A stretch of DNA of 64,000 nt from DASQYE01 sp035940775 (GTDB lineage Bacteria; Acidobacteriota; Blastocatellia; Pyrinomonadales; Pyrinomonadaceae), in assembly GCA_035940775.1 (NCBI GenBank), contig DASZEN010000046.1:124001-188000 (forward strand). The letters are read 5' to 3'. Both the position numbers and the translations under genes were made by a program. Shown one piece after another: positions 48,549-57,376 of this stretch. The notes under the pieces were generated by a model. The model made no database searches. It saw only the letters and a list, made by a program, of their open reading frames with translations, and was not told where the DNA came from. How positions within the stretch are numbered: the stretch's first letter is position 1; each line of letters begins with the position of its first letter.

Positions 48549-51370
48549 ACAGACTGCTGCTGCGGCACGCCCCTCCTCTTCATCGCACGGCGCGTATGCT
48601 CCTGCTGCTGTCGGCGATCCTTTGGTGCGCGTGGGCTGGCTCATTGAGCTTGAGCGACCCGCGTCATGATGAGCCACAGGCGATTGACGATGATGGTCAG
48701 GATGCGGCCTTGCAGCGGGTCGCCTCCGAAGTATTAGGCGGGCGCGAGGGGACGATTATCCTGATGGATGCGCAGACGGGCCGCCTGCGCGCGCTGGTCA
48801 ACCCGCGCCAGGCTTTCGAGCAAGCGGCCTCGCCCGGTTCGACCATTAAACCCTTCACGACGCTGGCGGCGCTCAGCGCCGGGTTGATAGACGAGCGTTC
48901 CAGACTTCTCTGCCGCGAGCGCTATGACACGAATGACCTGCACGCCCATTGCTCGCACCCGAAAGCAGGCGCACCGTTCGGCCCCGCCCAGGCGCTCGCC
49001 TATTCCTGCAACTACTATTTCGCAAGGCTTGGCGAGCGAACGAGCGAGGATTCCTTTAACGCGACGCTCAGGGCATACGGGTTTGGCGCGCGCACCGGCG
49101 CGAGCAGCGACGGGCTCGAAGCGGAGGGAAGCCTGCCCGTCGGACGCTGGCACGTGGAGAACGCGATTGGCGAGAGCCCAAAGCTACAGGTGACGCCCGC
49201 TCAACTAATCACGGCCTATGCCGCGCTCTTTAACGGCGGACATCTCTACGTCCCGCAAGCGGCCCCGGCGCGCGGCTTCAATCCCAGAGAGCGCGCGACG
49301 TTGAGTCTTCCTGCGCCCGCGCACCGAGCGTTGCTTCTGGAGGGCATGCGCGGCGCAGTCACATACGGCACGGCTGAAAGAGCGCGCCTCGATCAACTGG
49401 CTGCTCTATACATTTTCGGCAAGACGGGGACGGCCACGGCGCGCGATGGTTACACTACGGATGGATGGTTCATAGGCTTTGCCGCAACTCAAAACCGGGG
49501 CGAGACTTCGCCGCCGCCTTCGCCCGGTGCAGTCCGTCTTGCCGTCCTTGTTTATCTAAAGCGCGCGCACGGTGCGGAAGCGGCCGAACTGGCGCGACCC
49601 ATCTTCGAGGAGTTCGAGCGCGCCGCAGTAGGAGGGAAAGACGCAGACCCGCGCCCGTTAGAGATTGCTCGGCGGTCGCCCGTCTCAAAGAGCGCCGAGC
49701 GCGAGCGCGTGAGCGTTCGTCTTGTGAGCGCAGACAGGGTCGAGACGCTCTCGCTCGAAGATTATGTTCTGGGCGTGCTCGCGGCTGAAGGGAGCGTCGA
49801 AGACGAGCCCGAAGCCCTCAAAGCGCTGGCCGTCTCCATACGCACCTACGCGCTTAAAAATCAGGGCCGCCACGCGGGCGAAGGCTTCGACTTTTGCAGC
49901 ACGACGCATTGCCAGCGCTATGTCGGTGCCAAAGGAGAGGTCGAGGGCGCGAGCGAACTGATGCGGCGCGCGGTGGCGGAGACGGCGGGCGAGGTCTTGC
50001 TGGACGAACAGGGGCGCACCGCCGATTCCTATTTCAGCGCTGCCTGCGGCGGAATGACGGCCAACGTCGCAACCCTTTGGGGAACGCACGCGGCTCCGAC
50101 CTACTTGCGCGGCGTGACCGATCCGAACTGCGCGACGATGCCACACCGCGATTGGACTGATGTCATCGCTTCGGCGCAACTGTTGCGCGCGCTTCGCAGC
50201 GATTCGCGCACGGATGTCGGCGCTCGTCTGGACAATATCAGCATCACGAGGCGAGATGCGACGGGCCGGGCAGAGCTTCTAAGCCTCGAAGGAGAGCGCC
50301 GCCGCGTCGTGCGCGGTTGGGATTTCAAGATCATCGTCGGGCGCGTCCTCGGCTGGAACATCCTGAAAAGCTCGCGCTTTGAAGTGACGCGCGCCGGGAC
50401 GAATTACGTCTTTCGCGGAAGCGGCTTCGGCCACGGCCTGGGTCTCTGCCAGGAAGGCGCACACGTCATGGCGCGACGCGGCGCTTACTACCGACGGATT
50501 CTAAACTACTATTTTCCGGGCGCGAGCGTCGGCAGCAGTAGCAGCAGCAGTAGCGCCCCTCTGGCGTCGCAGCCGCTACTACAGAACGGCATGACCGGAA
50601 GAAGCGGGGAGACGGCGGCGGTCACTCAGAGGTTCAGCGAATCAACGGAAAACGACGGCGCGTGGAGAGCCGATGTATTGACGCGGGAGCGACGGCACGT
50701 TTCCCACGGCTCGACATACACGTTTCTTAACCCCCGCGTCTACACGAGGCCGCGCGACAGCGTATACGGAAATCGACGGCTGAGCCTGTCGAGCGGCCAT
50801 TTCCGCATCAGCTATCCGGCGGGCGTCGAGCGCGGCGTGGTCGAAGCTGTACTCGGCACGCTCGAAGCGGCGCGCGTGGATATGTCGCGCCGTTTGGCGG
50901 CCGCTTCTCTCTCCTTCGCAGAGCCTGCGACGGTTCAGCTCACCATTCACGAAACGACGGGGGATTTCACGGCGACGACCGGGCAGCCCTGGTGGACGGC
51001 CGGGGTGGCGAAGGGAGCCCGGATCGAGTTGCAGCCGCTCGAAGTGTTGAGCCGTCGCGGCGTTCTACGTACCACGCTGCGCCACGAATACGCGCACATC
51101 ATCATGGAAGCGCTCGGAGGCGACCGGCCCGCGCCGCGCTGGCTCGCCGAGGGACTGGCGATGCATTTCGCCGGTGAAGGCGCAAGGCTCGCACGCTCTA
51201 TGACGAAGACCGGGCTCTCGGCCGCCGGGATAGAAGAGCGATTGGCCCATCCGAACTCGGCGCAGGAGGCTCGCCTCCTTTATGCTGCGGCCTACGGCGA
51301 AGTGTCCGCGCTCATCCGAGCGAAAGGCGAAGCGAGCGTCTGGCTTCGCATCGCGCACGGGAAAGAATAG
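48545..51370 (+). CDS. fusion of PBP transpeptidase, SpoIID/LytB domain and HExxH peptidase
   Basis: A 941-residue exported or membrane-anchored protein (span about 17-33). Residues about 60-375 are a penicillin-binding transpeptidase with all three motifs: S99-T-I-K102, S154-C-N156 and K293-T-G295. Residues about 385-660 are a SpoIID/LytB domain (LEDYVLGVLAAEG, ALKALAVSIRTYAL, SAACGGMTANVATLWG, GSGFGHGLGLCQEGA). A Ser-rich linker (about 663-672) follows. The last part has HEYAH (847-851) and WLAEG, a gluzincin site HExxH-x17-E. Predicted roles are peptidoglycan crosslinking, amidase activation and proteolysis, each inferred from the fold. ATG overlaps the preceding stop. In E. coli the comparable neighbour of yfaS/yfaT is yfaQ. 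Confidence 0.85.
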   Translation: MNRLLLRHAPPLHRTARMLLLLSAILWCAWAGSLSLSDPRHDEPQAIDDDGQDAALQRVASEVLGGREGTIILMDAQTGRLRALVNPRQAFEQAASPGSTIKPFTTLAALSAGLIDERSRLLCRERYDTNDLHAHCSHPKAGAPFGPAQALAYSCNYYFARLGERTSEDSFNATLRAYGFGARTGASSDGLEAEGSLPVGRWHVENAIGESPKLQVTPAQLITAYAALFNGGHLYVPQAAPARGFNPRERATLSLPAPAHRALLLEGMRGAVTYGTAERARLDQLAALYIFGKTGTATARDGYTTDGWFIGFAATQNRGETSPPPSPGAVRLAVLVYLKRAHGAEAAELARPIFEEFERAAVGGKDADPRPLEIARRSPVSKSAERERVSVRLVSADRVETLSLEDYVLGVLAAEGSVEDEPEALKALAVSIRTYALKNQGRHAGEGFDFCSTTHCQRYVGAKGEVEGASELMRRAVAETAGEVLLDEQGRTADSYFSAACGGMTANVATLWGTHAAPTYLRGVTDPNCATMPHRDWTDVIASAQLLRALRSDSRTDVGARLDNISITRRDATGRAELLSLEGERRRVVRGWDFKIIVGRVLGWNILKSSRFEVTRAGTNYVFRGSGFGHGLGLCQEGAHVMARRGAYYRRILNYYFPGASVGSSSSSSSAPLASQPLLQNGMTGRSGETAAVTQRFSESTENDGAWRADVLTRERRHVSHGSTYTFLNPRVYTRPRDSVYGNRRLSLSSGHFRISYPAGVERGVVEAVLGTLEAARVDMSRRLAAASLSFAEPATVQLTIHETTGDFTATTGQPWWTAGVAKGARIELQPLEVLSRRGVLRTTLRHEYAHIIMEALGGDRPAPRWLAEGLAMHFAGEGARLARSMTKTGLSAAGIEERLAHPNSAQEARLLYAAAYGEVSALIRAKGEASVWLRIAHGKE

Positions 51371-51460
51371 AGATTTTATCCCGCCGCAATACGAGCGCCC
51401 GCCCGCCGCCTTAAATGCTCTGGCGCGTAAGCCCACGCTGTTCAAGTGAGCCCGCTCTAT

Positions 51461-52039
51461 TCAAGGCATCGCTTCCGATTCTTTATTCAAGGCGTCGCCT
51501 TCCGGCTCTTTCTCCGCGACCGTCACAGCCCACCAGGGCCCGGCCGTCCCTTCACCAACAGCCGACCAGTACCAGGCGGATACGTCAGGCCAACTGCTGT
51601 TGTCGCCTGCGCCGCCGCCGCCGTCCGCGTAAATCCTTTCGTAGACGCGAAGCCTTTCGCTGCCGCGCGTGGCCGTAAAGCTTGCCCATCGCTGGCCCGC
51701 CTCGTCGACTCTGAGCGCCGCAGGCTTGATGCCATAGCCGATGCCCTGGAAACAGTCGGAAGCCGGGTGCAGCTTTCGCGTCGCCTCCGTGACCCAGCGA
51801 ATGATTACCTCGCGCTTGCCGTCCGTAAAGCGCGCGATCCTGCCCGGAAAGTCGCGCCCGAACCTCTCTTCGCGCGGCGTCAACTGAAGCTGCGTCAGCG
51901 CCCTTCCTTCAAAGCGCGTGGGCCAACCCGGAAACGCCGCCCGAGAGGTTTCAGCGCCCCTGTACCGGTTCTGCGTCGAGAGCACGGGAATCAACGCCGC
52001 CACGGCGCAGGCGATTATGTAGAGAGAAGTTCGCCACAT
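51461..52039 (-). CDS. small exosortase-associated (EpsI-like) protein
   Basis: A 192-residue protein with an N-terminal span (SLYIIACAVAALIPVLS) and a periplasmic domain containing HPASDCFQGIGY, FTATRGSERLRVYERIY and WYWSAVGEG. The Cys in an HPxxxC context and its position behind an exosortase resemble EpsI-like accessory proteins, though similarity is low. Its first 25 bases overlap the end of the exosortase gene, so they are translated together. The start ATG 52039 begins the hydrophobic segment; the frame is open to 52357 inside the exosortase gene. It is the last gene of the module and convergent with the transpeptidase fusion. Confidence 0.65.
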   Translation of the reverse strand: MWRTSLYIIACAVAALIPVLSTQNRYRGAETSRAAFPGWPTRFEGRALTQLQLTPREERFGRDFPGRIARFTDGKREVIIRWVTEATRKLHPASDCFQGIGYGIKPAALRVDEAGQRWASFTATRGSERLRVYERIYADGGGGAGDNSSWPDVSAWYWSAVGEGTAGPWWAVTVAEKEPEGDALNKESEAMP

Positions 52040-52836
52040 GGTTTCTCTCCGCGAATCAGTTGAACCGCCGTGACGATACTCGCCGCGACGAGCAGGAAAG
52101 CGACCGCTCCCGCGTAGTCGTGGGCCCAGCCCGGCATCTCCACGATCCCGGCTTCGAGGTAAAAGAGCGCCACGGCGCGAAAGATATTTCCGGCAATGAT
52201 CGCGCAGAAGGCACAGGCCAGCGCCAGCAGCGTTTTCCAGAAGCGAAGCCCGTACAGCGAAGCGAGCGTACAGGCCAGATACAGACCGGCCCAGAGCATA
52301 CGCACGCCGCTGCACGGAGCATCGATCCAAATCAGCTTGCCGCTCCAATTGAGGCATGTTCCCTCCTGTATGACGGCGAAGCCGCCGAGCCTGATGACGG
52401 GAGCGGCCACGCCCGCGACCACCATCCTGAGCGGATATCCGCCATAGAATTGGAGCGTCGGAATCAACGGCAGGGACAGATAGACCAATCCAAGCAGCCC
52501 CGTTTGAACAGTTCTACCGAAGCGCAAGCGACTGAGGGTGAGCCCGACCGCCGTCGCCGCAATACCCGCGCGCAAGAGCGGAGGCACAAACGCGTAGGTC
52601 GCGGCATAGATGAGTAAAATCAACGACGGGAGCAGCAGCAACGACGAGGGCCACGTCCGTTCATGGGCCGTCGCTCTCCTGCACAAAAACAGGATGACAA
52701 CCGCCGTCGAGAGCGCGAGCAGGCTCCACAGCTCGTCGGTCGATTCCGTTACTCTGGCGAAGTACCAGCGCCAGACCGGCCAGAAGGCCAGAAGTTGTAG
52801 CGCAATGAGCGAGCAGACCCTTCTCCTATCACTCAA
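52015..52836 (-). CDS. exosortase / archaeosortase-family transpeptidase
   Basis: A 273-residue polytopic membrane enzyme with about eight spans. It has the catalytic triad of the family: Cys 175 in DAPCSGVRML, Arg 220 in GNIFRAVALF and His 239 in GWAHDYAG. Exosortases cut PEP-CTERM signals and pass the protein to the surface polymer or envelope (family knowledge). The start is TTG 52836: GGGGAGG precedes it by eight bases and its TTGA overlaps the stop of the VIT protein gene. A longer GTG start at 52884 would lack the ribosome site. Placed directly behind a gene whose product ends in PEP-CTERM, it looks like a dedicated enzyme-substrate pair. Confidence 0.88.
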   Translation of the reverse strand: MSDRRRVCSLIALQLLAFWPVWRWYFARVTESTDELWSLLALSTAVVILFLCRRATAHERTWPSSLLLLPSLILLIYAATYAFVPPLLRAGIAATAVGLTLSRLRFGRTVQTGLLGLVYLSLPLIPTLQFYGGYPLRMVVAGVAAPVIRLGGFAVIQEGTCLNWSGKLIWIDAPCSGVRMLWAGLYLACTLASLYGLRFWKTLLALACAFCAIIAGNIFRAVALFYLEAGIVEMPGWAHDYAGAVAFLLVAASIVTAVQLIRGEKPCGELLST

Positions 52837-55262
52837 AAGCTTATCCTCCCCGGACGCGCAAGTTTCTGGCGATAGAGCAGCCACAGCAGGACGCCACCGA
52901 CAATCGCAACGAGCAGCAACATCTCCGGCTCAGGGATGGTCGGGATCGTGCCGGGCTCGACCGCCTCCAGCCCTGCCTGACGATATTGCTCCTGCGTCTC
53001 AAGCACGACCGCCCCGCTGACGGGCGTCACCAACTGGTAGCGCGTCGCCAACTGGATTGCTTCCTCCGTATGATCTTTGTCCCGAGCGTTCATCAAACGC
53101 GCGACCTCGTCGTTAGCCCAGAGCCGGGCCAGATGCGCCGAGGTCTCTTTGGCGGCGGGCGAGGGCGACTGCGCAGGAGGAGCGGCCGTCTTCTCTACAG
53201 TCCTGACGTATCCGAGCGACAGAGTTCCTCCGGTCAATTGCGCGAACAATCTCTCCAGGTCGGATTGCAGTGGGCCCATGCGCGGCACGACTTCAACCGA
53301 GCGGATCTCGTCCAATCCCTCTTCTATTCGATCAGGGCCATTGTCCGCCTGGACAGCGTAAAGAGAGGGGCCGTCGGGTCTGCGCTCCCAGCGTTGCCGC
53401 AACTCTTCGACGGGTTGAAGCAGAAGCGGCTGCGGGCCGTGAATCCAGACGATGACGCTGGTTTGCGGATTCTCGGCGGCGATGTCCCACGCTTTTAGTA
53501 GCGGCGCGACATTATCGGCTCCGCCCTCAAACCTCACGCTCTGGATCAGCCGTGCCAGCTCTTCCGGATTGGCGATCAATGGATGCTGGCTCGCTCCCGC
53601 TTCATAAACGCCGTTGCCGTCGGCGAGGAGCATCCGCAGATCAACGTCAGGCGGGAGCGTCTTAAGAGCGGCGCTTATCGCAGAGTTCCAGGCCGCCATC
53701 CGGCCCGACGTGTCCAGTACGAGCACGATGCGCGAACGCGCTCGCAGACGCTTCTCCTCTATAAGCTGGCGAACGATCTCTCCGTTGTTCTTCACGGGGT
53801 CGCGCGTCCAGGCTTGCGCCCCGGCGCTCGCCCTCGATGCGAGCAGGTAAAGGCCCGCATCCGATAGCTCCGCGTCTTTAACCGAGCCGCGCAGAGCATA
53901 AAGATCGGTCCTCGGCGCTTCCATTCTGAGGCTCTCGCTCTCCGTTTGCAGTTGCGATTCGGACTCGACCCAGACGGCGTGATTGACCTCGTCCGGAATA
54001 CGAAAATTACGATCCAGAAAATGAGGCAGCCGAAGACGCCCGTGCGCTCTGTCTTCGAGCACGAGCGGGACGGTGATGCCGAAACGAATCTTCATCTGGC
54101 CGCCGTTGGGCGGTACCGGAAAACACTGCACCAGAACGCGGTCGCGCCCGGCGGTCGTCACAAGCACGGGATCGAGGCGCGTCCGCACGACCTGCTCGTA
54201 GGCCGCGCGGGCGCGGGCTCTCCCGGCGAAGGCCGCCTCGCGCTCCTCGCCTTCGACCCAGAGCGTCAGACGCGACACGACGCCGCCGGGCGGGAGCTGC
54301 ACCTGTGCGCGAGCCTCCTGCTGTCGGGCGGCATCGTTCCTGAACGAGAGCGTCCACTCTATGTAGCCGAGCCCCGCATCAGCATCTATAGAGCCGTCCA
54401 TGCGCGACTGCGCGAGCGAGAGCCCCTTCAGCTTGCCGCTGATGTTCGTCCCGCCCTGATCCGGATCGAAGTCGAAAGTATCCTGCGGGAAGAATCCACT
54501 GCCGCGTCTCTCGGGCGGACGCGAAGTATCAAAAGTCACGCCCGTCAGCCGGTAGTAGATTTTACGAGCCTCTTCGGGAGTCACCGGGTCTTCCAGTGAA
54601 AACAGAAATCCTACAGGGTCAATGGCGAGTCCAGTCCGCGCGTAGCAGGCGCGCAACAGGAAATCTTTATCGCCTACGACACGCAGCCAGCGAATCCCGC
54701 GCGCGCTTTGCTCCGGCGAAGCAGAGGCGGCCATCTTCAATCCCCAGCGCGTCAGCGCTACGGGAAGCGCAATCAGTGTCATCGCCGTGAAAGCCAGGAA
54801 GAGCCCGAAGGCCAGCCCGCTCACCCGCAACGCAAAGCCGTCGGGAGCGCTTCGCCAGAACTGTAGTCGTAAGTAGATGGCTGCGAAGAGCGAGAAGGCC
54901 GGGGCCAGCGGCAAAAGCCCCAGCCCGAAATAGATCAAAGCGATTGCCGCCAGCGGTAGAACCGGGGCGTAGATGATCGTGTAGAAGAAGGAGATTCCGA
55001 TGACCGCGGCATTAGTCAAACCAAGCAAGGTGACCCGCTCTGTCCTGCCCTTGCGAACCGTGAGCCACAACTGAAGATTGGCGAGCGGCACAAAGACGAC
55101 CAGCAGCACGTGCCACACCGTCGGGATGGGGTCGAAGAAATCGCCTGCGCTGATATGCGTGGTCGTTTCGACCGCGATGGAAATTGCAGGCAGGATAACT
55201 CCTGCAAAAAGCGTCAGCAGTCCCCAGCGCTGCTTACGAGGTTCTTGTGTCTGCTCCAACAT
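52833..55262 (-). CDS. VIT/VWA integral membrane protein with PEP-CTERM signal
   Basis: An 809-residue protein. Five or six N-terminal spans (about residues 15-180) are followed by a VIT domain (WTLSFRNDAARQQEARAQVQL, read in part, then GRARARAAYEQVV). Next comes a VWA-like domain (SRIVLVLDTSGRMAAW), where DTSGR is a slightly degenerate MIDAS. The C-terminus has PTIPEPEMLLLVAIVGGV, a short span and a basic tail (RQKLAR), i.e. a PEP-CTERM sorting signal. Multi-span PEP-CTERM proteins of this type are unusual; I recall TIGR02921 for a similar class (from memory, unchecked). ATG 55262 has AAGGAG nine bases upstream. The exosortase gene overlaps its stop. Confidence 0.85.
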   Translation of the reverse strand: MLEQTQEPRKQRWGLLTLFAGVILPAISIAVETTTHISAGDFFDPIPTVWHVLLVVFVPLANLQLWLTVRKGRTERVTLLGLTNAAVIGISFFYTIIYAPVLPLAAIALIYFGLGLLPLAPAFSLFAAIYLRLQFWRSAPDGFALRVSGLAFGLFLAFTAMTLIALPVALTRWGLKMAASASPEQSARGIRWLRVVGDKDFLLRACYARTGLAIDPVGFLFSLEDPVTPEEARKIYYRLTGVTFDTSRPPERRGSGFFPQDTFDFDPDQGGTNISGKLKGLSLAQSRMDGSIDADAGLGYIEWTLSFRNDAARQQEARAQVQLPPGGVVSRLTLWVEGEEREAAFAGRARARAAYEQVVRTRLDPVLVTTAGRDRVLVQCFPVPPNGGQMKIRFGITVPLVLEDRAHGRLRLPHFLDRNFRIPDEVNHAVWVESESQLQTESESLRMEAPRTDLYALRGSVKDAELSDAGLYLLASRASAGAQAWTRDPVKNNGEIVRQLIEEKRLRARSRIVLVLDTSGRMAAWNSAISAALKTLPPDVDLRMLLADGNGVYEAGASQHPLIANPEELARLIQSVRFEGGADNVAPLLKAWDIAAENPQTSVIVWIHGPQPLLLQPVEELRQRWERRPDGPSLYAVQADNGPDRIEEGLDEIRSVEVVPRMGPLQSDLERLFAQLTGGTLSLGYVRTVEKTAAPPAQSPSPAAKETSAHLARLWANDEVARLMNARDKDHTEEAIQLATRYQLVTPVSGAVVLETQEQYRQAGLEAVEPGTIPTIPEPEMLLLVAIVGGVLLWLLYRQKLARPGRISF

Positions 55263-55569
55263 GCGATCACTCTCCTTCTTACTTATTAGAACCAGGTCAC
55301 GCCCCGCGTCCAAAAATGTTCCCAGAAGTCGGGCGGCAAGCCGCAACCGAGAGCGGGTGTTTGAACGCTTCGCCAAGTACTCTACAATGCAAAGGGCTTT
55401 TTGACAATATAAATTTTACGGTGCTGATGATTATTCAGGGCACGAACGATCTTATGCGCTTCAATAGTGCGTGAGCGCAGGGTATGAGCCACGTCGCTCT
55501 TATGTGGCGCGCATCAGCCGTGGGGCTCGAACTTTATAATCGGATGTGTGATTATCTGAAAAGAACACT
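55263..55569. other. divergent gap between the VIT module and the glycosylase
   Basis: A 307-bp gap with no gene. It has TTGACA at 55401-55406 with no good -10 at the right distance, and TATAAT at 55535-55540 near the glycosylase start (listed). The A/T-rich part around 55400-55440 is the likeliest control region for the VIT module, but no clear minus-strand pair was found. Confidence 0.5.
55535..55540 (+). promoter_or_regulatory. consensus -10 box before the second glycosylase
   Basis: TATAAT lies 30 bp ahead of the ATG at 55570. The -35 position (CATCAG, 17 bases upstream) is poor, so an activator or another sigma factor would be needed. Confidence 0.35.
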
Positions 55570-56205
55570 ATGACGGCGTCCTTGAATGAGAGAACACTGG
55601 CGCGGGGCTTGCGCTTTCTGGCGGCTCGCGATGCGGAGCTGGCCGGAATCCTGAAGGAGTTGGGCCCGCCGCCGATGTGGGCGCGCGAGGCCGGATTCCA
55701 CACCCTGCTGCACATCATCCTGGAACAGCAGGTATCGTTGGCGTCGGCAAGGGCCGCGTATGAGAGGCTGCGCGCGGCCTGTCGCCCGCTCATGCCCGAG
55801 CGCTTCATGGAATTAAACGATTCCACTCTGAAGACCATCGGCTTTAGTCATCAGAAGGCGGCCTACGGGCGCGAGCTGGCGCGGTCGATCCTCGAAGGCC
55901 GGTTGAACCTCGGCGCGTTGACGCGCATGGATGACCGCGAGGCCAAATCAGAGCTAATCAAGGTTAAGGGTATTGGCCCGTGGACGGCGGATATATACCT
56001 GCTGATGGCTCTCGGGCGGCCTGATGTCTGGCCGTGCGGCGATCTGGCGCTGGCCGTCGCGGTAGAGCGGGTCAAAGGATTGGCGCGACGCCCAGGCCCC
56101 GCAGAGCTGGACGCTTACGGCCTCTCGTGGCAACCCTGGCGGGCCGTGGCCGCGCGTCTTTTATGGCATTACTACCTCAGCAGAAAACATTTGAAGCGCC
56201 GTTGA
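55570..56205 (+). CDS. DNA-3-methyladenine glycosylase-type HhH-GPD protein
   Basis: A 211-residue base-excision enzyme. It has HTLLHIILEQQVSLASARAAY, the helix-hairpin-helix LIKVKGIGPWTADIYLLMAL and WPCGDLALAVAV, where the Asp after Gly is the expected catalytic residue of the GPD loop. It is not a copy of the gene at 15444-16103; the two share the fold and little else by eye. The usual role is removal of alkylated purines. The N-terminal AlkA domain is absent. A -10-like TATAAT lies just upstream. It is divergent from the exosortase module and has no operon partner. Confidence 0.88.
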   Translation: MTASLNERTLARGLRFLAARDAELAGILKELGPPPMWAREAGFHTLLHIILEQQVSLASARAAYERLRAACRPLMPERFMELNDSTLKTIGFSHQKAAYGRELARSILEGRLNLGALTRMDDREAKSELIKVKGIGPWTADIYLLMALGRPDVWPCGDLALAVAVERVKGLARRPGPAELDAYGLSWQPWRAVAARLLWHYYLSRKHLKRR

Positions 56206-56361
56206 TTTTCTCCATGAAAGAGATTCACGGATACTATGAGAAGAATGAGCTATCGCGGCCCTTGCGCCTACGTATAATCTATCGGATACCGGCGCGGGCG
56301 AGCCATTAAGCAGGAGCAAAGCCGGTAAATCTTAATCGCACGTGATGAAAAATGGTGGCCT

Positions 56362-57069
56362 ATGAATAATCATGCTTTGAACGAGGCGTTTTCAAATCTC
56401 TCGACGCCGCTCGTCGCCGATGCCTGTTTGAGAACGGGGCTGCCCGCGCGCGCGGCTCCGGCGGGCGTTCGACCGCTCATCAAAGAATCAAGGCTCGCGG
56501 GAAGGGTGCTTCCGGCCAGGCACTATGGCAGCGTGGACATTTTCCTTGAAGCGATGGAATCTGCCGAGCGCGGGGATATACTCGTCATAGATAACCAGGG
56601 AAGAGCCGATGAAGGGTGCATCGGCGATCTGACCGCTCTCGAAGCCAGAGCTTCCGGGCTGGGCGGAATAATAATCTGGGGAGTTCACAGGGATACTGCC
56701 GAGTTGATGGAGATAGCTTACCCGGTCTTCAGTTACGGCGCTTGCCCTGTCGGGCCGCAGAGACTCGACCGGCGCGAACCGTCCGCGCTCGATCAAATAG
56801 AGTTCGGCCCCCTTGTCGTAGGGAAAGATGATGCCGTGTTCGCAGATGACGACGGCGTGATCTTCGTCGCCGCCGAGTCGTGCGAGAAGATCCTGGCCGC
56901 AGCCCACTCGATATGGCAGACCGAGCGCAGGCAGGCCGAGGCGTTGGAATCCGGAGAGACCCTGCGTCAACAGCTCGACTTCAAAAGCTTTCTAAGGAAG
57001 CGGTCGGAAGATCCCTCTTATACTTTCCGTAAACATTTGAGGGATATGGGAGGCGCGATTGAGGAATAA
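56362..57069 (+). CDS. RraA-like family protein
   Basis: A 235-residue protein of the RraA/HMG aldolase-like fold. It starts LNEAFSNLSTPLVADACLR, then GRVLPARHYGSVDIFLEAME, RGDILVIDNQGR, ALEARASGLGGIIIWGVHRDT and VVGKDDAVFADDDGVIFV. Members include the RNase E inhibitor RraA and metal-dependent aldolases acting on 4-carboxy-4-hydroxy-2-oxoadipate-type substrates. It is longer than RraA itself (about 160 aa) and has a C-terminal helical extension, so an aldolase/decarboxylase-like role is more likely. No pathway gene is adjacent. The ATG follows a poor site; a leader of about 150 bp separates it from the glycosylase. Confidence 0.85.
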   Translation: MNNHALNEAFSNLSTPLVADACLRTGLPARAAPAGVRPLIKESRLAGRVLPARHYGSVDIFLEAMESAERGDILVIDNQGRADEGCIGDLTALEARASGLGGIIIWGVHRDTAELMEIAYPVFSYGACPVGPQRLDRREPSALDQIEFGPLVVGKDDAVFADDDGVIFVAAESCEKILAAAHSIWQTERRQAEALESGETLRQQLDFKSFLRKRSEDPSYTFRKHLRDMGGAIEE

Positions 57070-57123
57070 CCCCGGGCGCGGCTGAACCTAACCCTGCACG
57101 AAGGCCGCGGAAACAGTCGCGGA

Positions 57124-57144
57124 ATTAATCCCACAGGGATTAAT
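57124..57144. repeat. short perfect hairpin ATTAATCCC/GGGATTAAT
   Basis: Nine-base arms (57124-57132 and 57136-57144) around a three-base loop lie between the convergent RraA-like and small membrane genes. It could end transcripts from both sides, but there is no T-run. Confidence 0.45.
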
Positions 57145-57175
57145 AGCCTCGCTCTCCGAGAGAGAGAGGGTCGTC

Positions 57176-57355
57176 TCATCTCTGCATGGCGTACAACACC
57201 AGTCCCGTAACAATAGCGGCGATCCCAAGGAACAATAGAATGGCGCTGAAGGGTCTGAGAATCGTAGTGCCCGCATAGAGCGAAGATAGTACGTAAAATA
57301 GCCCGCAGGCGACGCCCGCCGCCATCAAGACCTGACCTATATTCTTACGGCTCAC
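57176..57355 (-). CDS. small two-span membrane protein
   Basis: A 59-residue protein with two hydrophobic spans (QVLMAAGVACGLFYVLSSLY and AILLFLGIAAIVTGLVLYAM) and a short basic start. I chose GTG 57355 because a GGGGGG run lies eight bases upstream; TTG 57376 is also in frame. No known family is recognised. It is convergent with the RraA-like gene and alone on its strand. Confidence 0.6.
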   Translation of the reverse strand: MSRKNIGQVLMAAGVACGLFYVLSSLYAGTTILRPFSAILLFLGIAAIVTGLVLYAMQR

Positions 57356-57376
57356 CGATGAATCCCCCCGACTCAA

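Noticed and set aside
55401..55440. TTGACA-led promoter for the second glycosylase
   Set aside because: No -10 sequence resembling TATAAT lies 16-18 bases downstream.
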